Below are positions 44,260-54,271 of a DNA stretch of 64,000 nucleotides, one piece after another. Every line of letters begins with the position of its first letter. Positions within the stretch are counted from its first letter, which is position 1. Under the pieces are notes generated by a model that was given only the letters and a program-made list of their open reading frames with translations, made no database searches and was not told the DNA's origin. This DNA comes from Brevundimonas sp. SH203. GTDB taxonomy: Bacteria > Pseudomonadota > Alphaproteobacteria > Caulobacterales > Caulobacteraceae. The DNA is taken from positions 248,001 through 312,000 of the forward strand of contig NZ_BDMM01000005.1 in NCBI RefSeq assembly GCF_002157625.1, in the 5' to 3' direction. The position numbers and the translations under genes were made by a program.

Positions 44260-46476
44260 ATGTCGGTCATCTTTCCTGTCATCATGTGCGGCGGCTCCGG
44301 CACGCGGCTGTGGCCCGCCTCGCGCCCTTCACGGCCCAAGCAGTTCATTCCCTTGGCGGGAAATCGGTCGCCGTTTCAGGAAACGGTCGAGCGTGTTGCC
44401 GACCTGGCCGGCGCCCAGGGACGCCTGATCGTCATCGGCGGCGTGGCGCATCGGCAGGCGATCTGTGAACAGCTGAAAGAACTGGGACGTGACGCCGTCG
44501 TCCTCTTGGAACCGCAGGCGCGCGATTCCGCCGCCGCCATGGCCGCCGCCGCCATCTGGACCAAGCGCCAGGACCCCGAGGCGGTGAATCTGTTCGTGGC
44601 GTCCGACCATCACATTCCAGATGGCGCGGCCTTCCGCGACGCCGTTTGCACCGCCGGCTTGGCCGCGTCGGCCGGCCGCATCGTGACATTCGGCGTCGTG
44701 CCTTCCGGTCCCTCGTCGGCCTATGGCTATATCGCGCCGCGCGGCGAGGGTCTGGCCGAGGTCGAGGCCTTTGTCGAAAAGCCCGACCTCGCCACTTCCG
44801 AACGCTATATCGGCGACGGCTATCTGTGGAACAGCGGCAACTTCATCGTCCGCGCCGATGTGCTGAAGGACGAGCTGCGCCAGACGACCGCCGGTTTGAT
44901 CGAGGCCGTGACGGACGCGCTGGATTCCGCGCTGATGGACGGCGGCGCCCTCATCCTGGGACGCCGGTTCGGTGATGCACCCCGAATCTCGATCGACTAC
45001 GCCGTCATGGAAAAGACCCGACGCGCCTCGGTGCTTCCGGTCGCCTTCGATTGGTCGGACCTCGGCGCCTGGGACGCTGTTCACAGGTCGGGGGAGGGCG
45101 ATGTCGGACTGCATGTCTTCGAGGACGCCGAAAACTGTCTGGTGCGTGCTTGCGACGGCGTTCTGGTCGCCGCCGTCGGCGTGTCCGATCTCGCCATCGT
45201 GGTCGAGCGGGACGCCGTTCTGGTCACCGATCTGGCGCGAAGCCAGGACGTGCGAAAGGTCGTGAAACGACTGGAGGGCCTGTCGCCTCGCCATCTGGAT
45301 TTCCCCCAGCCCCAGAAAGAAACGCTTGAGCAAGGCGCGGTCCGTTTCGCGGCATGGATGCGCCAATCGGCGCTGCCGACCTGGTGCACCCTGGGACAGA
45401 ACGCCGAAGGCGGATTCGAAGAGTTGCTGACGCAGGACGGACGGCGACTTCAGACATCGCGTCGGGCCGTGGTGCAGGCGCGCCAGCTTCAGGTCTATGC
45501 CGAGGCAGGCCGCCTCGGCTGGTCAGGCCCGTGGCGTGCGACGATCTCGTCAGGCCTGGACTGGACCCGTCAACGTCTGATGAAGATCGACGGTCGAGTG
45601 CGGACCCGACTGTCTTCAGCCGGCGCGCCCGAAGACGAGACGACGGCCGTCTATGATCAGGCCTTCCTCCTGTTCGCCCTGGCCGGCGTCTCGGTCGCTG
45701 CGCCAACCGCGGATGTCGAGGATCGGGTGACCCGCCTTCGCGATTCGCTGATGGCGTCGATGGAAGCCGACGGCGGCGTGGTGGAGGTCGGCGCCCATCC
45801 CTACCAAGCCAACGCCCACATGCACCTGCTGGAAGCCGCTCTGGCCTGGGAGGACGCTGGCGGCGACGCCTCCTGGACGTCGCTGGCGGATCGGATCGTT
45901 CATCTGGCGCGCAGCCGGTTCATCGACACCCAAACCGGCACGATCAGAGAGTTCTTTTCGTCCGACTGGTCCCCGGCAAAGGGATCGGACGGATCGTTGG
46001 TCGAGCCGGGTCATCAGTTCGAATGGGCTTGGCTGCTGGCCCGGCACTCCAAATCCCGAGACGATGCCGAGGGATTGAGGGTTGCATGGCGGCTGTTCGA
46101 GGCGGGATTGAAAGGCGTCGACCCTGCGCGCGGCGTGGCGATCGACGCGATGGACCTGGACGGCTCGGTCCGCAGCGCCCGCGCCCGCCTGTGGCCCCAG
46201 ACCGAATGGCTGAAGGCGTCGCTGATCCTGTCGTCCATGACCGACGACTGGCGGCGAGATCTATGTCTGATGCAGGCCGCCAGAGCGCAACGCGCCCTGT
46301 GGCGCTACCTGACGCCGGTCGGACTCTGGCATGACAAGATGCTGGAAAGCGGCGACTTCATCGACGAACCCGCGCCCGCCAGTTCCCTGTACCACATCAT
46401 GGCCGCCTACAGTCAGGTCAGGGCCACGGTCGGGTCGCTTCGCCCTGACCTGGCTTCGGCCCTGGCCTTGTCGTGA
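44260..46476 (+). CDS. Fusion: mannose-1-phosphate guanylyltransferase + AGE-family isomerase
   Basis: A 738-residue two-domain protein. Residues 1-345 are a ManC-type GDP-mannose pyrophosphorylase (GGSGTRLWPASRPSRPKQF at 11-29, FVEKPD at 171-176). Residues 355-720 are an AGE barrel (YDQAFLLFALA 465-475, NAHMHLLEA 518-526, EPGHQFEWAWL 582-592, RLWPQTE 643-649). Classical bifunctional enzymes carry a cupin PMI instead, so here an AGE domain may make mannose-6-phosphate from fructose-6-phosphate (inference). With the phosphomannomutase two genes downstream this gives a complete GDP-mannose route. The best Shine-Dalgarno (GAGGG) is rather far (14 bases) from the ATG. Confidence 0.88.
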   Translation: MSVIFPVIMCGGSGTRLWPASRPSRPKQFIPLAGNRSPFQETVERVADLAGAQGRLIVIGGVAHRQAICEQLKELGRDAVVLLEPQARDSAAAMAAAAIWTKRQDPEAVNLFVASDHHIPDGAAFRDAVCTAGLAASAGRIVTFGVVPSGPSSAYGYIAPRGEGLAEVEAFVEKPDLATSERYIGDGYLWNSGNFIVRADVLKDELRQTTAGLIEAVTDALDSALMDGGALILGRRFGDAPRISIDYAVMEKTRRASVLPVAFDWSDLGAWDAVHRSGEGDVGLHVFEDAENCLVRACDGVLVAAVGVSDLAIVVERDAVLVTDLARSQDVRKVVKRLEGLSPRHLDFPQPQKETLEQGAVRFAAWMRQSALPTWCTLGQNAEGGFEELLTQDGRRLQTSRRAVVQARQLQVYAEAGRLGWSGPWRATISSGLDWTRQRLMKIDGRVRTRLSSAGAPEDETTAVYDQAFLLFALAGVSVAAPTADVEDRVTRLRDSLMASMEADGGVVEVGAHPYQANAHMHLLEAALAWEDAGGDASWTSLADRIVHLARSRFIDTQTGTIREFFSSDWSPAKGSDGSLVEPGHQFEWAWLLARHSKSRDDAEGLRVAWRLFEAGLKGVDPARGVAIDAMDLDGSVRSARARLWPQTEWLKASLILSSMTDDWRRDLCLMQAARAQRALWRYLTPVGLWHDKMLESGDFIDEPAPASSLYHIMAAYSQVRATVGSLRPDLASALALS

Positions 46477-46562
46477 GGCGCCACGACATCCGTCTCGCCA
46501 TCGTCATGCGAACCGTCTAGAAGTTCCGCCCTTACTCAACGGCTCAGGGTCCGCCCGCCTCA

Positions 46563-47648
46563 ATGCGCATCGTTCTGGCCACCGACGCCTGGGAACCTCA
46601 GGTCAATGGCGTCGTCCGCACCCTGACCCGCACCGTGGCGGAATGCCGGGCCATGGGGCACGAGGTCGAGGTCATCGAGCCCAGCCTGTTCAAGACCATC
46701 CCCTGCCCCACCTATCCGGAAATCCGGCTGGCGCTGGGGGCGGAGGAAGAGATTCGCGAGATGCTGCGCGCCTTCGAGCCGGAGGCGGTGCATATCGCGA
46801 CCGAAGGCCCTATCGGCATCGCCACGCGCCGCATCTGCGTGGAATGGAAGCTGCCGTTCACGACCAGCTATCACACCAAATTCCCTGAATATGTCTCGGC
46901 GCGGTTCCCGATCCCGGTTCAGGTCGGCTACGCCTATATGAAATGGTTCCACAAGCCGTCGGGCCGGCTGATGGTGGCGACGCCGACGCTGCGCGACGAA
47001 CTGGTCGAACATGGGTTCAAGAACGTCTCGCCCTGGTCGCGCGGCGTGGACACCCAGGTGTTCAACCCCGATCTGGAACGCATCTACGATGAACTGGGCG
47101 GTAAAGACTGGCCACGTCCGTTCTTCCTGAACGTCGGCCGGGTGGCGGTCGAAAAGAACATTGAATCCTTCCTGCAGCTGGACCTACCCGGCACCAAAAT
47201 CGTCGTCGGCGACGGCCCGGCGCGCGCGGAGCTTCAGGAAAAATATCCCGAGGCCAAGTTCCTGGGCGCCAAGTTCGGCGACGACCTGGCCCGCTGTTTC
47301 CGCGACGCCGACGTCTTCGTCTTCCCCAGCTGGACCGACACCTTCGGCCTGGTGATCCTGGAGGCGATGGCCACGGGCACCCCCGTCGCGGCCTATCCGG
47401 CCCACGGTCCCATCGACATCATTCCGGGGTCGAATGCGGGGGCGATCGACAAGGACCTGCGAACCGCCTGTCTGGCCTGCCTCGATCTGGATCGAAAGGC
47501 CGTGCGCGCCTATGCGGAAAAGTTCAGCTGGCGCGCCTCGGCCGAGCAATTCGTCGAGAACCTGCAGCCCTATCCCGAGCCGGAACGTGGACGATTCTGG
47601 CGTCGCCTGCGCCGCATCGCCCGCATCCGCAAACGCGCGGCGGCCTGA
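46563..47648 (+). CDS. GT4 glycosyltransferase (mannosyltransferase-like)
   Basis: A 361-residue GT-B enzyme starting MRIVLATDAWEPQVNGVVRT. Motifs: TSYHTKFPEY, LMVATPTLRDEL, LNVGRVAVEKNI and WTDTFGLVILEAMATGTPV with the E-x7-E pair. The start and the YHT block resemble MgtA/PimB-type alpha-mannosyltransferases or SQDG synthase-like enzymes. Its place between a GDP-mannose gene and a phosphomannomutase suggests a GDP-mannose donor and a lipid acceptor. Confidence 0.87.
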   Translation: MRIVLATDAWEPQVNGVVRTLTRTVAECRAMGHEVEVIEPSLFKTIPCPTYPEIRLALGAEEEIREMLRAFEPEAVHIATEGPIGIATRRICVEWKLPFTTSYHTKFPEYVSARFPIPVQVGYAYMKWFHKPSGRLMVATPTLRDELVEHGFKNVSPWSRGVDTQVFNPDLERIYDELGGKDWPRPFFLNVGRVAVEKNIESFLQLDLPGTKIVVGDGPARAELQEKYPEAKFLGAKFGDDLARCFRDADVFVFPSWTDTFGLVILEAMATGTPVAAYPAHGPIDIIPGSNAGAIDKDLRTACLACLDLDRKAVRAYAEKFSWRASAEQFVENLQPYPEPERGRFWRRLRRIARIRKRAAA

Positions 47649-47658
47649 AGCGCGCCGA

Positions 47659-49158
47659 ATGCCCAAGCCTCGTCAAGATTTGACGCCGAACACGGCGGAC
47701 TATGAAAATCTGCCCTTCGTGAAGCCGACGGGGTTCCGCGAGTACGATGCGCGCTGGATTCTGGAGAAGGAGATCAATCTCCTCGGCATTCAGGCGCTGG
47801 GCCTGGGTCTGGCGACCTATGTGCACGAGATCGGGGTCAAGCCCAGGATCGTCGTCGGTCATGATTTCCGCGGCTATAGCCTCAGCGTCAAACAGGCCCT
47901 GATCATCGGCCTGCTGGAAGGCGGGATGGAGGTTCTGGACGTGGGTCTGGCCCTGTCGCCCATGGCCTATTTCGGCCAGTTCGAACTGGACGCCCCCTGC
48001 GTCGCCATGGTCACGGCCAGCCATAACGAAAACGGCTGGACCGGGGTGAAGATGGGGGCGAACAAGCCCCTGACCTTCGGCCCCGACGAAATGGGCCGCC
48101 TGAAGGAGATCGTGCTGGGCGGCCAGGGCGTCGCCCGCGACGGCGGCAAGCTGGTGCGCATCGACGACTTCCGCGAAACCTATATCGCCGACGTGGCGTC
48201 CAAGGTTCAGATCAAACGTCCGCTGAAGGTGGTCTGCGCCTGCGGCAACGGCACGGCCGGCGCCTTCGCGCCCGAGGCCCTGCGCCGCATGGGCGTCGAG
48301 GTGATCGAGATGGACACCGACCTCGACTACACCTTCCCCAAATACAATCCGAACCCGGAAGATCACGCCATGCTGGTGCAGATGGCCCAGCGGGTGAAGG
48401 AGACGGGCGCCGACCTGGCCCTGGGCTTCGACGGCGACGGCGACCGCTGCGGCGTGGTGGACGACACAGGCGAAGAGATTTTCGCCGACAAGATCGGCTT
48501 GATGCTGGCCCGCGACCTGTCCAAGGTTCATCCCGGCTCGACTTTCGTCGTCGATGTGAAGTCGACGGGCCTGTACAAGACCGACGAGGTTCTGAAGGCA
48601 AACGGCGCAGAGGTCGTCTATTGGAAGACGGGCCACTCCTACATCAAGCGCAAAACCGCCGAACTGGGCGCCCTGGCCGGGTTCGAGAAGTCGGGCCACT
48701 TCTTCATGGCGGGCGATCTGGGCCACGGCTACGACGACGGCCTGGTCGCGGCCGGCGCCGTTCTGGCCATGCTGGACCGCAATCCTGGCAAAAAACTCTC
48801 GGAACTGAAGTCCGCCCTGCCCGACGCCTGGACCAGCCTGACCATGTCGCCGCACTGCGACGACGAACTGAAGTACGGCGTGCTGGACCGGATCGTGAAG
48901 GAATACTCGGACCTCGCCGCCGCCGGGGGCGAAATCCTGGGCCGCAGTATCGTCGAGGCCATCACCGTCAACGGCGTGCGCGTGCATCTGGACGACGGCT
49001 CATGGGTCCTGGTCCGCGCCTCGTCCAACAAGCCCGAACTGGTCGTGGTGGTCGAAAGCATGCGCAGCGAAGACGATATGCGCGACCTGTTCCGCAAGGA
49101 GATCAAGCCGCGCCTGGCCGCCTATCCCGAGATCGGCGCCTTCAATCAGGAAATCTGA
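47659..49158 (+). CDS. Phosphomannomutase/phosphoglucomutase
   Basis: A 499-residue alpha-D-phosphohexomutase. The phosphoserine loop is TASHNENGWTG, metal site DGDGDRC, sugar loop EKSGHFF and phosphate loop VRASSNKPELVV. It interconverts mannose-6-P and mannose-1-P (or glucose forms), feeding the GDP-mannose pyrophosphorylase upstream. It begins 10 bases after the glycosyltransferase stop, so they share an mRNA. Confidence 0.93.
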   Translation: MPKPRQDLTPNTADYENLPFVKPTGFREYDARWILEKEINLLGIQALGLGLATYVHEIGVKPRIVVGHDFRGYSLSVKQALIIGLLEGGMEVLDVGLALSPMAYFGQFELDAPCVAMVTASHNENGWTGVKMGANKPLTFGPDEMGRLKEIVLGGQGVARDGGKLVRIDDFRETYIADVASKVQIKRPLKVVCACGNGTAGAFAPEALRRMGVEVIEMDTDLDYTFPKYNPNPEDHAMLVQMAQRVKETGADLALGFDGDGDRCGVVDDTGEEIFADKIGLMLARDLSKVHPGSTFVVDVKSTGLYKTDEVLKANGAEVVYWKTGHSYIKRKTAELGALAGFEKSGHFFMAGDLGHGYDDGLVAAGAVLAMLDRNPGKKLSELKSALPDAWTSLTMSPHCDDELKYGVLDRIVKEYSDLAAAGGEILGRSIVEAITVNGVRVHLDDGSWVLVRASSNKPELVVVVESMRSEDDMRDLFRKEIKPRLAAYPEIGAFNQEI

Positions 49159-49244
49159 GAACGATCAGTCCTCTATGCGACTGGGCCGCTGAACCAAACG
49201 GCGTCCCGGTCGCTTCCTCCCAAACCTCAAGGCGGGAGGATGGA

Positions 49245-49508
49245 TTGCCACGGTATTTTTTCCATACCCAGAACGGCGACTGCGTTCGCGACGATCAGGG
49301 CGAAGACCTCAAGAGCGTGGACGCCGCGCGCGAGGAAGCGGTGGCGGTGCTGGGTGAAATCCTGCGCTATCGCGGGGCGTCCTTCTGGGACACGCGCGCC
49401 TTCAGCGTGATCGTCACCGATGCGGACGGGGAGACGGTGATCAGCATCACGGCCTCGGCCTCGGACACGGCGCCGGAGGGGTGGACCTTGCCGCGGGGCC
49501 TGCAATGA
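49245..49508 (+). CDS. DUF6894-like small protein, TTG start
   Basis: An 87-residue protein starting at TTG: (M)PRYFFHTQNGDCVRDDQGED, then AREEAVAVLGEILR and a VIVTDADGETVISI strand. This is the DUF6894 pattern of rhizobial and caulobacterial small proteins; function unknown. GGGAGG lies five to six bases before the TTG, and no other in-frame start would keep the core. Its stop overlaps the next ATG (ATGA). Confidence 0.78.
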   Translation: MPRYFFHTQNGDCVRDDQGEDLKSVDAAREEAVAVLGEILRYRGASFWDTRAFSVIVTDADGETVISITASASDTAPEGWTLPRGLQ

Positions 49509-50248
49509 CCACCGCCAGAAAAACCTCTCGCGTCGAAACCCTGGTCGACAAACTGTCCCTGCGCGACCGACTGTCGGCCGAGGAGGTCGCCGCTCTCGAA
49601 GCCGTGCTGGACGCGCCCAAAACCGTCGCGCCCGGCGCCGACATTGTGCGCGAACACACACGGCCGATGTACAGCACCCTGCTGATTTCCGGCTTCTCCG
49701 CCCGCTATTCGACGCTGGAGGACGGATCGCGCCAGATCACCGAGATCAACGTCTCGGGCGACTTCATCGACCTGCACAGCCTCTTGATGAAACAGATGGA
49801 CCACGGCGTCGTGGCCCTGAGCGACTGCGTGATCGCAGAGACGCCGCACGCCGCCCTGATCGACATCACCGAACGCCATCCGCATCTGGGGCGGCTATTG
49901 TGGCTGGATACGATCATCGACGCGGCGATCCATCGCCAGTGGCTGGTGGCCATGGGGCGTCGCAGCGGCCTGGGCCATCTGGCGCATCTGGTTTGCGAAC
50001 TCTACCTGCGCCTTCAGGCGGTGGGCCAGACCGGCGAGATGCGGTTCGACCTGCCCCTGACGCAGAGCGTGCTGGGCGACGCCCTGGGCCTGTCGTCGGT
50101 CCACGTCAGCCGCCTGATCACCGAGATGAAGAGCGAAGGCCTGGTGAACTGGTCGGGCGGCCGTATCGAGATTCTGGACTGGCGTCGTCTGTGCGAGATC
50201 GCCGAGTTCGACCCGACCTATCTCCGTCTGCAATGCGAGCCCGTCTGA
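49505..50248 (+). CDS. Crp/Fnr family transcription regulator
   Basis: A 247-residue regulator: a cyclic-nucleotide-type beta-roll (about 30-130; IVREHTRPMYSTLLISGFSA, VSGDFIDLHSLL) and a C-terminal winged helix (about 160-235; LPLTQSVLGDALGLSSVHVSRLI). It lacks the N-terminal cysteines of Fnr, so it probably senses something else. It is coupled to the DUF6894-like gene by a four-base overlap and followed by a second family member. Confidence 0.9.
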   Translation: MTTARKTSRVETLVDKLSLRDRLSAEEVAALEAVLDAPKTVAPGADIVREHTRPMYSTLLISGFSARYSTLEDGSRQITEINVSGDFIDLHSLLMKQMDHGVVALSDCVIAETPHAALIDITERHPHLGRLLWLDTIIDAAIHRQWLVAMGRRSGLGHLAHLVCELYLRLQAVGQTGEMRFDLPLTQSVLGDALGLSSVHVSRLITEMKSEGLVNWSGGRIEILDWRRLCEIAEFDPTYLRLQCEPV

Positions 50249-50300
50249 CGGCTTAACCCATGTTATCGCAGGGTGTGTCGGGCGCGGCCTAAGACGCCTC

Positions 50301-50957
50301 ATGCACCCATCGACCCTTGCGCCCACCCTGTTGTCGTTGCTGGCGGTGCGGGGGGTTGATGCGGGCGATGCGATACCGGCGCAGGCCGGCCAGCGCACCA
50401 CGGCCGCACGGAACGACGAGCCGCACATCACCCTGATCCTGAACGGCGTCGTGGCGCGGCTGGGCGCGGACCAGAGGCTGTGTAGAGGTCTGGCGGGCGG
50501 CGGCGAACTGATCAATCTGGACGCCGCGACAGAACAGACTGCAGACGAGACCGCCCTGTGGTTGACGCCCGGCCAGTTCGTCTCCGTGCCGGCCGCCTGG
50601 TTGGTTCGACATCTGGATGCCGAAACCCTCACCGAGGCGGTCCTGACCGATCTTCGCCATCGCAACGCGGCCCTTCAGACCGAGGTGGCTCGCCATGCGA
50701 CGCTGAAGGTCACGCAGCGCCTGGCGGCCCTTCTGCTCGACATCGCCGAACGCGGCGGCGTCGAGCAGGTGTCCCTGCGCCAGAGCGATCTGGCCGACCT
50801 GATGGCCGTGCGTCGCGCCAGCATATCGGTCGCCTCGACGGAGTTGTGCGCCGCCGGCGCGATCCGGCTGCGCCGCGCGGCGATCCAGATCGTCGATGCT
50901 TACGCCCTGGCTGTCGCGGCGCAGGCCGTCGTGGCCCGGGCCGTCATTCGACCGTGA
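50301..50957 (+). CDS. Divergent Crp/Fnr-like regulator
   Basis: A 218-residue protein with a Crp-type winged helix at about 130-205 (RLAALLLDIAERGGVEQVSLRQ in pieces, SDLADLMAVRRASISVASTEL). The N-terminal sensor half is short and poorly conserved. It stands 52 bases after the first Crp/Fnr gene and overlaps by 14 bases the 3' end of convergent glmS. Confidence 0.75.
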   Translation: MHPSTLAPTLLSLLAVRGVDAGDAIPAQAGQRTTAARNDEPHITLILNGVVARLGADQRLCRGLAGGGELINLDAATEQTADETALWLTPGQFVSVPAAWLVRHLDAETLTEAVLTDLRHRNAALQTEVARHATLKVTQRLAALLLDIAERGGVEQVSLRQSDLADLMAVRRASISVASTELCAAGAIRLRRAAIQIVDAYALAVAAQAVVARAVIRP

Positions 50958-52758
50958 CGGACTTGGCCAGGTTGCGGGGCTGGTCGACGTCCGTGCCCTT
51001 CTGGACGGCGGTGTAGTAGGCTAGCAACTGCACCGGCACCGAATAGATCAGCGGCGCGATCAGGGGGTGGCAGTCGGGGGCGTCGACGCGGCTGATGCCG
51101 GCGCCGTGCGGATCGGGCGCGGACTGCGGCGCGATCATGATGACCGGCCCGCCGCGCGCGGCGACCTCCTGCAGGTTGGAGGCGGTCTTTTCGAACACAT
51201 CGTCCATGGGAGCCAGTGCGATGGTCGGGGTCGCCTCGTCGATCAGGGCGATGGGGCCGTGTTTCAGCTCGCCGGCGGCGTAGCCCTCGGCGTGGATATA
51301 GCTGATCTCCTTCAGCTTCAGCGCGCCCTCCATGGCCAGGGGGAACATGGCGCCGCGCCCCAGGAACAGCACGTCGTCGGCCTTTGACAGGTCCTGGACC
51401 ACGGCGCGGATGCTATCGCCCATGGTCAGGGCCTCGGCGATCAGGCGGGGGCTTTCGAACAACGCCCTGACCAGTTCGGCCTCCTGGGCGGCGTCGATCC
51501 GTCCCCGCGCCACGCCGGCCGTCACGGCCAGGGCCAGGAGGGCGGCGACCTGGGCGGTGAAGGCCTTGGTCGAGGCGACGCCGATCTCGGGTCCGGCGTG
51601 GGTGGGCCACAGCACCGCCGCCTCGCGCGCCATGGACGAGGAATGGACGTTGACCACCGCCGCCGTCTGCAACCCTTGCGCCTTGCACCAGGTCAGGCTG
51701 GCCAGGGTGTCGGCGGTTTCGCCCGACTGGCTGACGGCGACCGCCACGGTGCGCGGCGACACGGCGGGCGAGCGGTAGCGGAACTCCGACGCGATCTCGA
51801 CGTCGCAGGGCAGGCCCGCCAGCTTCTCGAAGGCGTAGCGGCCGATCTGACCGGCGTAGAAGGCGGTGCCGCAGGCGATGATCTGGATGCGGTCCACGGC
51901 GGCGAAATCCACACCCTGCGGCTTGGTCTTGCCCGTCACCAGATCCAGATATTCCGACAGGGTGTGCTGGACGCTGTCGGGCTGTTCGTGGATCTCCTTT
52001 TCCATGAAGTGGCGATATTCGCCCTTCTCGACCAGGGCCGAGGAGGCCGCGACCTGGATCACGGCGCGCTCGACCGGCTGGCCGGCGATGTCGAACATCC
52101 GGGCGCCGCGATGGGTCACGGCGACATAGTCGCCCTCTTCCAGATAGGAAATCTTCTGGGTGAACGGGCCGACCGCCAGGGCGTCGGAGCCCAGATACAT
52201 CTCGTCCTCGCCCCAGCCGACGACCAGCGGGCTGCCGCGTCGGGCGCCCAGGATCAGGTCGTCCTCGCCGTCGATCAGCACCGCCAGCGCATAGGCGCCG
52301 GTCAGGCGGTCCAGCGTCGCCTTGAACGCCTCCAGCGGCGGGCGGCCGGTCCCGAGTTCGGCGTCCAGCAGGTGGGCGATGACCTCGGTGTCGGTCTGGC
52401 TTTCGAACACATGACCTTCGGCGGCCAGTTCGGCCTTCAGCTCGGCGAAGTTCTCGATGATGCCGTTGTGGACCAGGGTGACACGCCCGGCCTTGTGCGG
52501 GTGGGCGTTGGCGGTGGTGGGTGCGCCGTGGGTGGCCCAGCGCGTGTGGCCGATGCCGACCGTGGCCTTCATCGGGGCCTCGGCCAGCACGGCCTCCAGA
52601 TTGCGGATCTTGCCTTGGGCGCGGCGGCGCTCGACATGGCCATCGACCACGGCGGCGACGCCGGCCGAGTCATAGCCGCGATATTCCAGCCGTTTCAGAC
52701 TGTCGATCAGCCGGGGAACGACAGGTCCGTTGCCGGTGACGCCGATGATGCCGCACAT
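50944..52758 (-). CDS. glmS: Glutamine--fructose-6-phosphate aminotransferase (isomerizing)
   Basis: A 604-residue enzyme: N-terminal glutaminase with catalytic C2 (MCGIIGVTG), GHTRWATHG, NGIIENF and ESQTDTEVIA; then two SIS domains (about 285-420, 455-595; FLGRGAMFPLAMEGALKLKE in pieces) ending DQPRNLAKSVTVE. It makes glucosamine-6-phosphate, the first step to UDP-GlcNAc. It is divergent from glmM, the next enzyme. No glmS ribozyme was seen. Confidence 0.98.
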   Translation of the reverse strand: MCGIIGVTGNGPVVPRLIDSLKRLEYRGYDSAGVAAVVDGHVERRRAQGKIRNLEAVLAEAPMKATVGIGHTRWATHGAPTTANAHPHKAGRVTLVHNGIIENFAELKAELAAEGHVFESQTDTEVIAHLLDAELGTGRPPLEAFKATLDRLTGAYALAVLIDGEDDLILGARRGSPLVVGWGEDEMYLGSDALAVGPFTQKISYLEEGDYVAVTHRGARMFDIAGQPVERAVIQVAASSALVEKGEYRHFMEKEIHEQPDSVQHTLSEYLDLVTGKTKPQGVDFAAVDRIQIIACGTAFYAGQIGRYAFEKLAGLPCDVEIASEFRYRSPAVSPRTVAVAVSQSGETADTLASLTWCKAQGLQTAAVVNVHSSSMAREAAVLWPTHAGPEIGVASTKAFTAQVAALLALAVTAGVARGRIDAAQEAELVRALFESPRLIAEALTMGDSIRAVVQDLSKADDVLFLGRGAMFPLAMEGALKLKEISYIHAEGYAAGELKHGPIALIDEATPTIALAPMDDVFEKTASNLQEVAARGGPVIMIAPQSAPDPHGAGISRVDAPDCHPLIAPLIYSVPVQLLAYYTAVQKGTDVDQPRNLAKSVTVE

Positions 52759-52917
52759 TTGCGAAGGCTCCGAGAGGTCAGACAGGCCCGCCGCTTTGCA
52801 CTGGCGACGTTCCGAGGCTAAGCCACAGGTCTAGCCCCAACGGCCGTCTATGCAATCTTGATGTGGACTGCATCAAAAATGGGGTTTCGGATCGTTACCC
52901 GAACGAAGGATCACGCC

Positions 52918-54267
52918 TTGGGCGACAGAAAATATTTCGGCACCGACGGGATTCGCGGGCGGGCCAACACCTATCCGATGACGGCCGAGGTCGCGCTGCG
53001 CGTCGGTCTGGCGGCCGGCAAGCTGTTTCGCACCGACGACGACCGGCGTCATCTGGTGGTGATCGGCAAGGACACCCGCCTGTCGGGCTATACGATCGAG
53101 CCGGCCCTGGTCGCGGGTTTCGCCTCGGTGGGCATGGACGTTCTGACCTTCGGCCCCGTGCCGACGCCCGGCGTGGCCATGCTGACCCGCTCGATGCGGG
53201 CGGACCTGGGGGTCATGATCTCGGCCTCGCACAACGATTACGCCGACAACGGGATCAAGCTGTTCGGGCCGGACGGCTACAAGCTGTCCGACGAAATCGA
53301 GCTGAAGATCGAGGCCATGATGGACCAGGGCCTGGACCAGGGGCTGGCGCCGTCAAACAAATTGGGCCGGGTCAAGCGGATCGACGACGCCCAGGCGCGC
53401 TATATCGAGATCGCCAAACAGGCCTTCCCCAAACGCCTCAGCTTGAAGGGGCTGCGTATCGCCGTCGATTGCGCCAACGGCGCCGGCTACAAGGTCGCGC
53501 CCACCGCCCTGTTCGAACTGGGCGCCGAGGTCTTCCCCGTGGGGGTCGAGCCGAACGGCACCAACATCAACGCCGAGTGCGGCTCGACCCACCCCGAGAC
53601 CCTGTCGGCGGCCGTCAAACGCTATCGCGCCGACATCGGCATCGCCCTGGACGGGGACGCCGACCGTCTGATCGTCTGCGACGAGAAGGGGCAGGTGGTG
53701 GACGGCGATCAGATCATGGCCCTGGTCGGCCTCGACTGGGCCAGGCGCGGCCTCCTGACCGGCGGCGGCGTGGTCGCCACCGTCATGTCGAACCTGGGGC
53801 TGGAGCGACGCCTGAAGGCCGAGGGCCTGACGCTGGAGCGGACCAAGGTCGGCGACCGCTACGTCATGGAGCGGATGCGCGAGGGCGGCTTCAACATCGG
53901 CGGCGAACAGTCGGGCCACATCATCCTGCACGACCACGCCACGACCGGCGACGGCCTGATGGCGGCGCTGCAGGTGCTGGCCGTCCTGGTCGAATCCGCC
54001 AAGCCGATGAGCGAACTGGCCCGCCAGTTCGACCCCGTGCCCCAGCTGCTGGAAAACGTCCGCTTCACCGCCGACAAGCCGCTGGAGACCGACAAGGTCA
54101 AGGCCGCCATCGCCGAGGCGGAAGCCGCCCTGAACGGTCAGGGCCGGCTGCTGGTCCGCCCCTCGGGCACCGAAAAGCTGATCCGCGTCATGGCCGAGGG
54201 CGACGACGAGGCCTTGGTCAAACGGGTGGTGGCCGAGGTTGCGGCGGCGGTGCGAACGGCGGGCTGA
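52918..54267 (+). CDS. glmM: Phosphoglucosamine mutase
   Basis: A 449-residue phosphohexomutase starting (M)[19 protein letters not shown]. Phosphoserine loop [17 protein letters not shown], metal loop DGDADRL, sugar loop GGEQSGHII and phosphate loop [12 protein letters not shown]. It converts glucosamine-6-P to glucosamine-1-P. The start is TTG 52918: AAGGA (52906-52910) is seven bases before it and the length then equals that of the family, while upstream ATG codons (52861) would add an unrelated leader. Confidence 0.96.
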   Translation: MGDRKYFGTDGIRGRANTYPMTAEVALRVGLAAGKLFRTDDDRRHLVVIGKDTRLSGYTIEPALVAGFASVGMDVLTFGPVPTPGVAMLTRSMRADLGVMISASHNDYADNGIKLFGPDGYKLSDEIELKIEAMMDQGLDQGLAPSNKLGRVKRIDDAQARYIEIAKQAFPKRLSLKGLRIAVDCANGAGYKVAPTALFELGAEVFPVGVEPNGTNINAECGSTHPETLSAAVKRYRADIGIALDGDADRLIVCDEKGQVVDGDQIMALVGLDWARRGLLTGGGVVATVMSNLGLERRLKAEGLTLERTKVGDRYVMERMREGGFNIGGEQSGHIILHDHATTGDGLMAALQVLAVLVESAKPMSELARQFDPVPQLLENVRFTADKPLETDKVKAAIAEAEAALNGQGRLLVRPSGTEKLIRVMAEGDDEALVKRVVAEVAAAVRTAG

Positions 54268-54271
54268 CGCC

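Noticed and set aside
52600..52917. glmS ribozyme or riboswitch near glmS/glmM
   Set aside because: The gap between the genes is short and shows no ribozyme-like core; such ribozymes are mainly known in Firmicutes.
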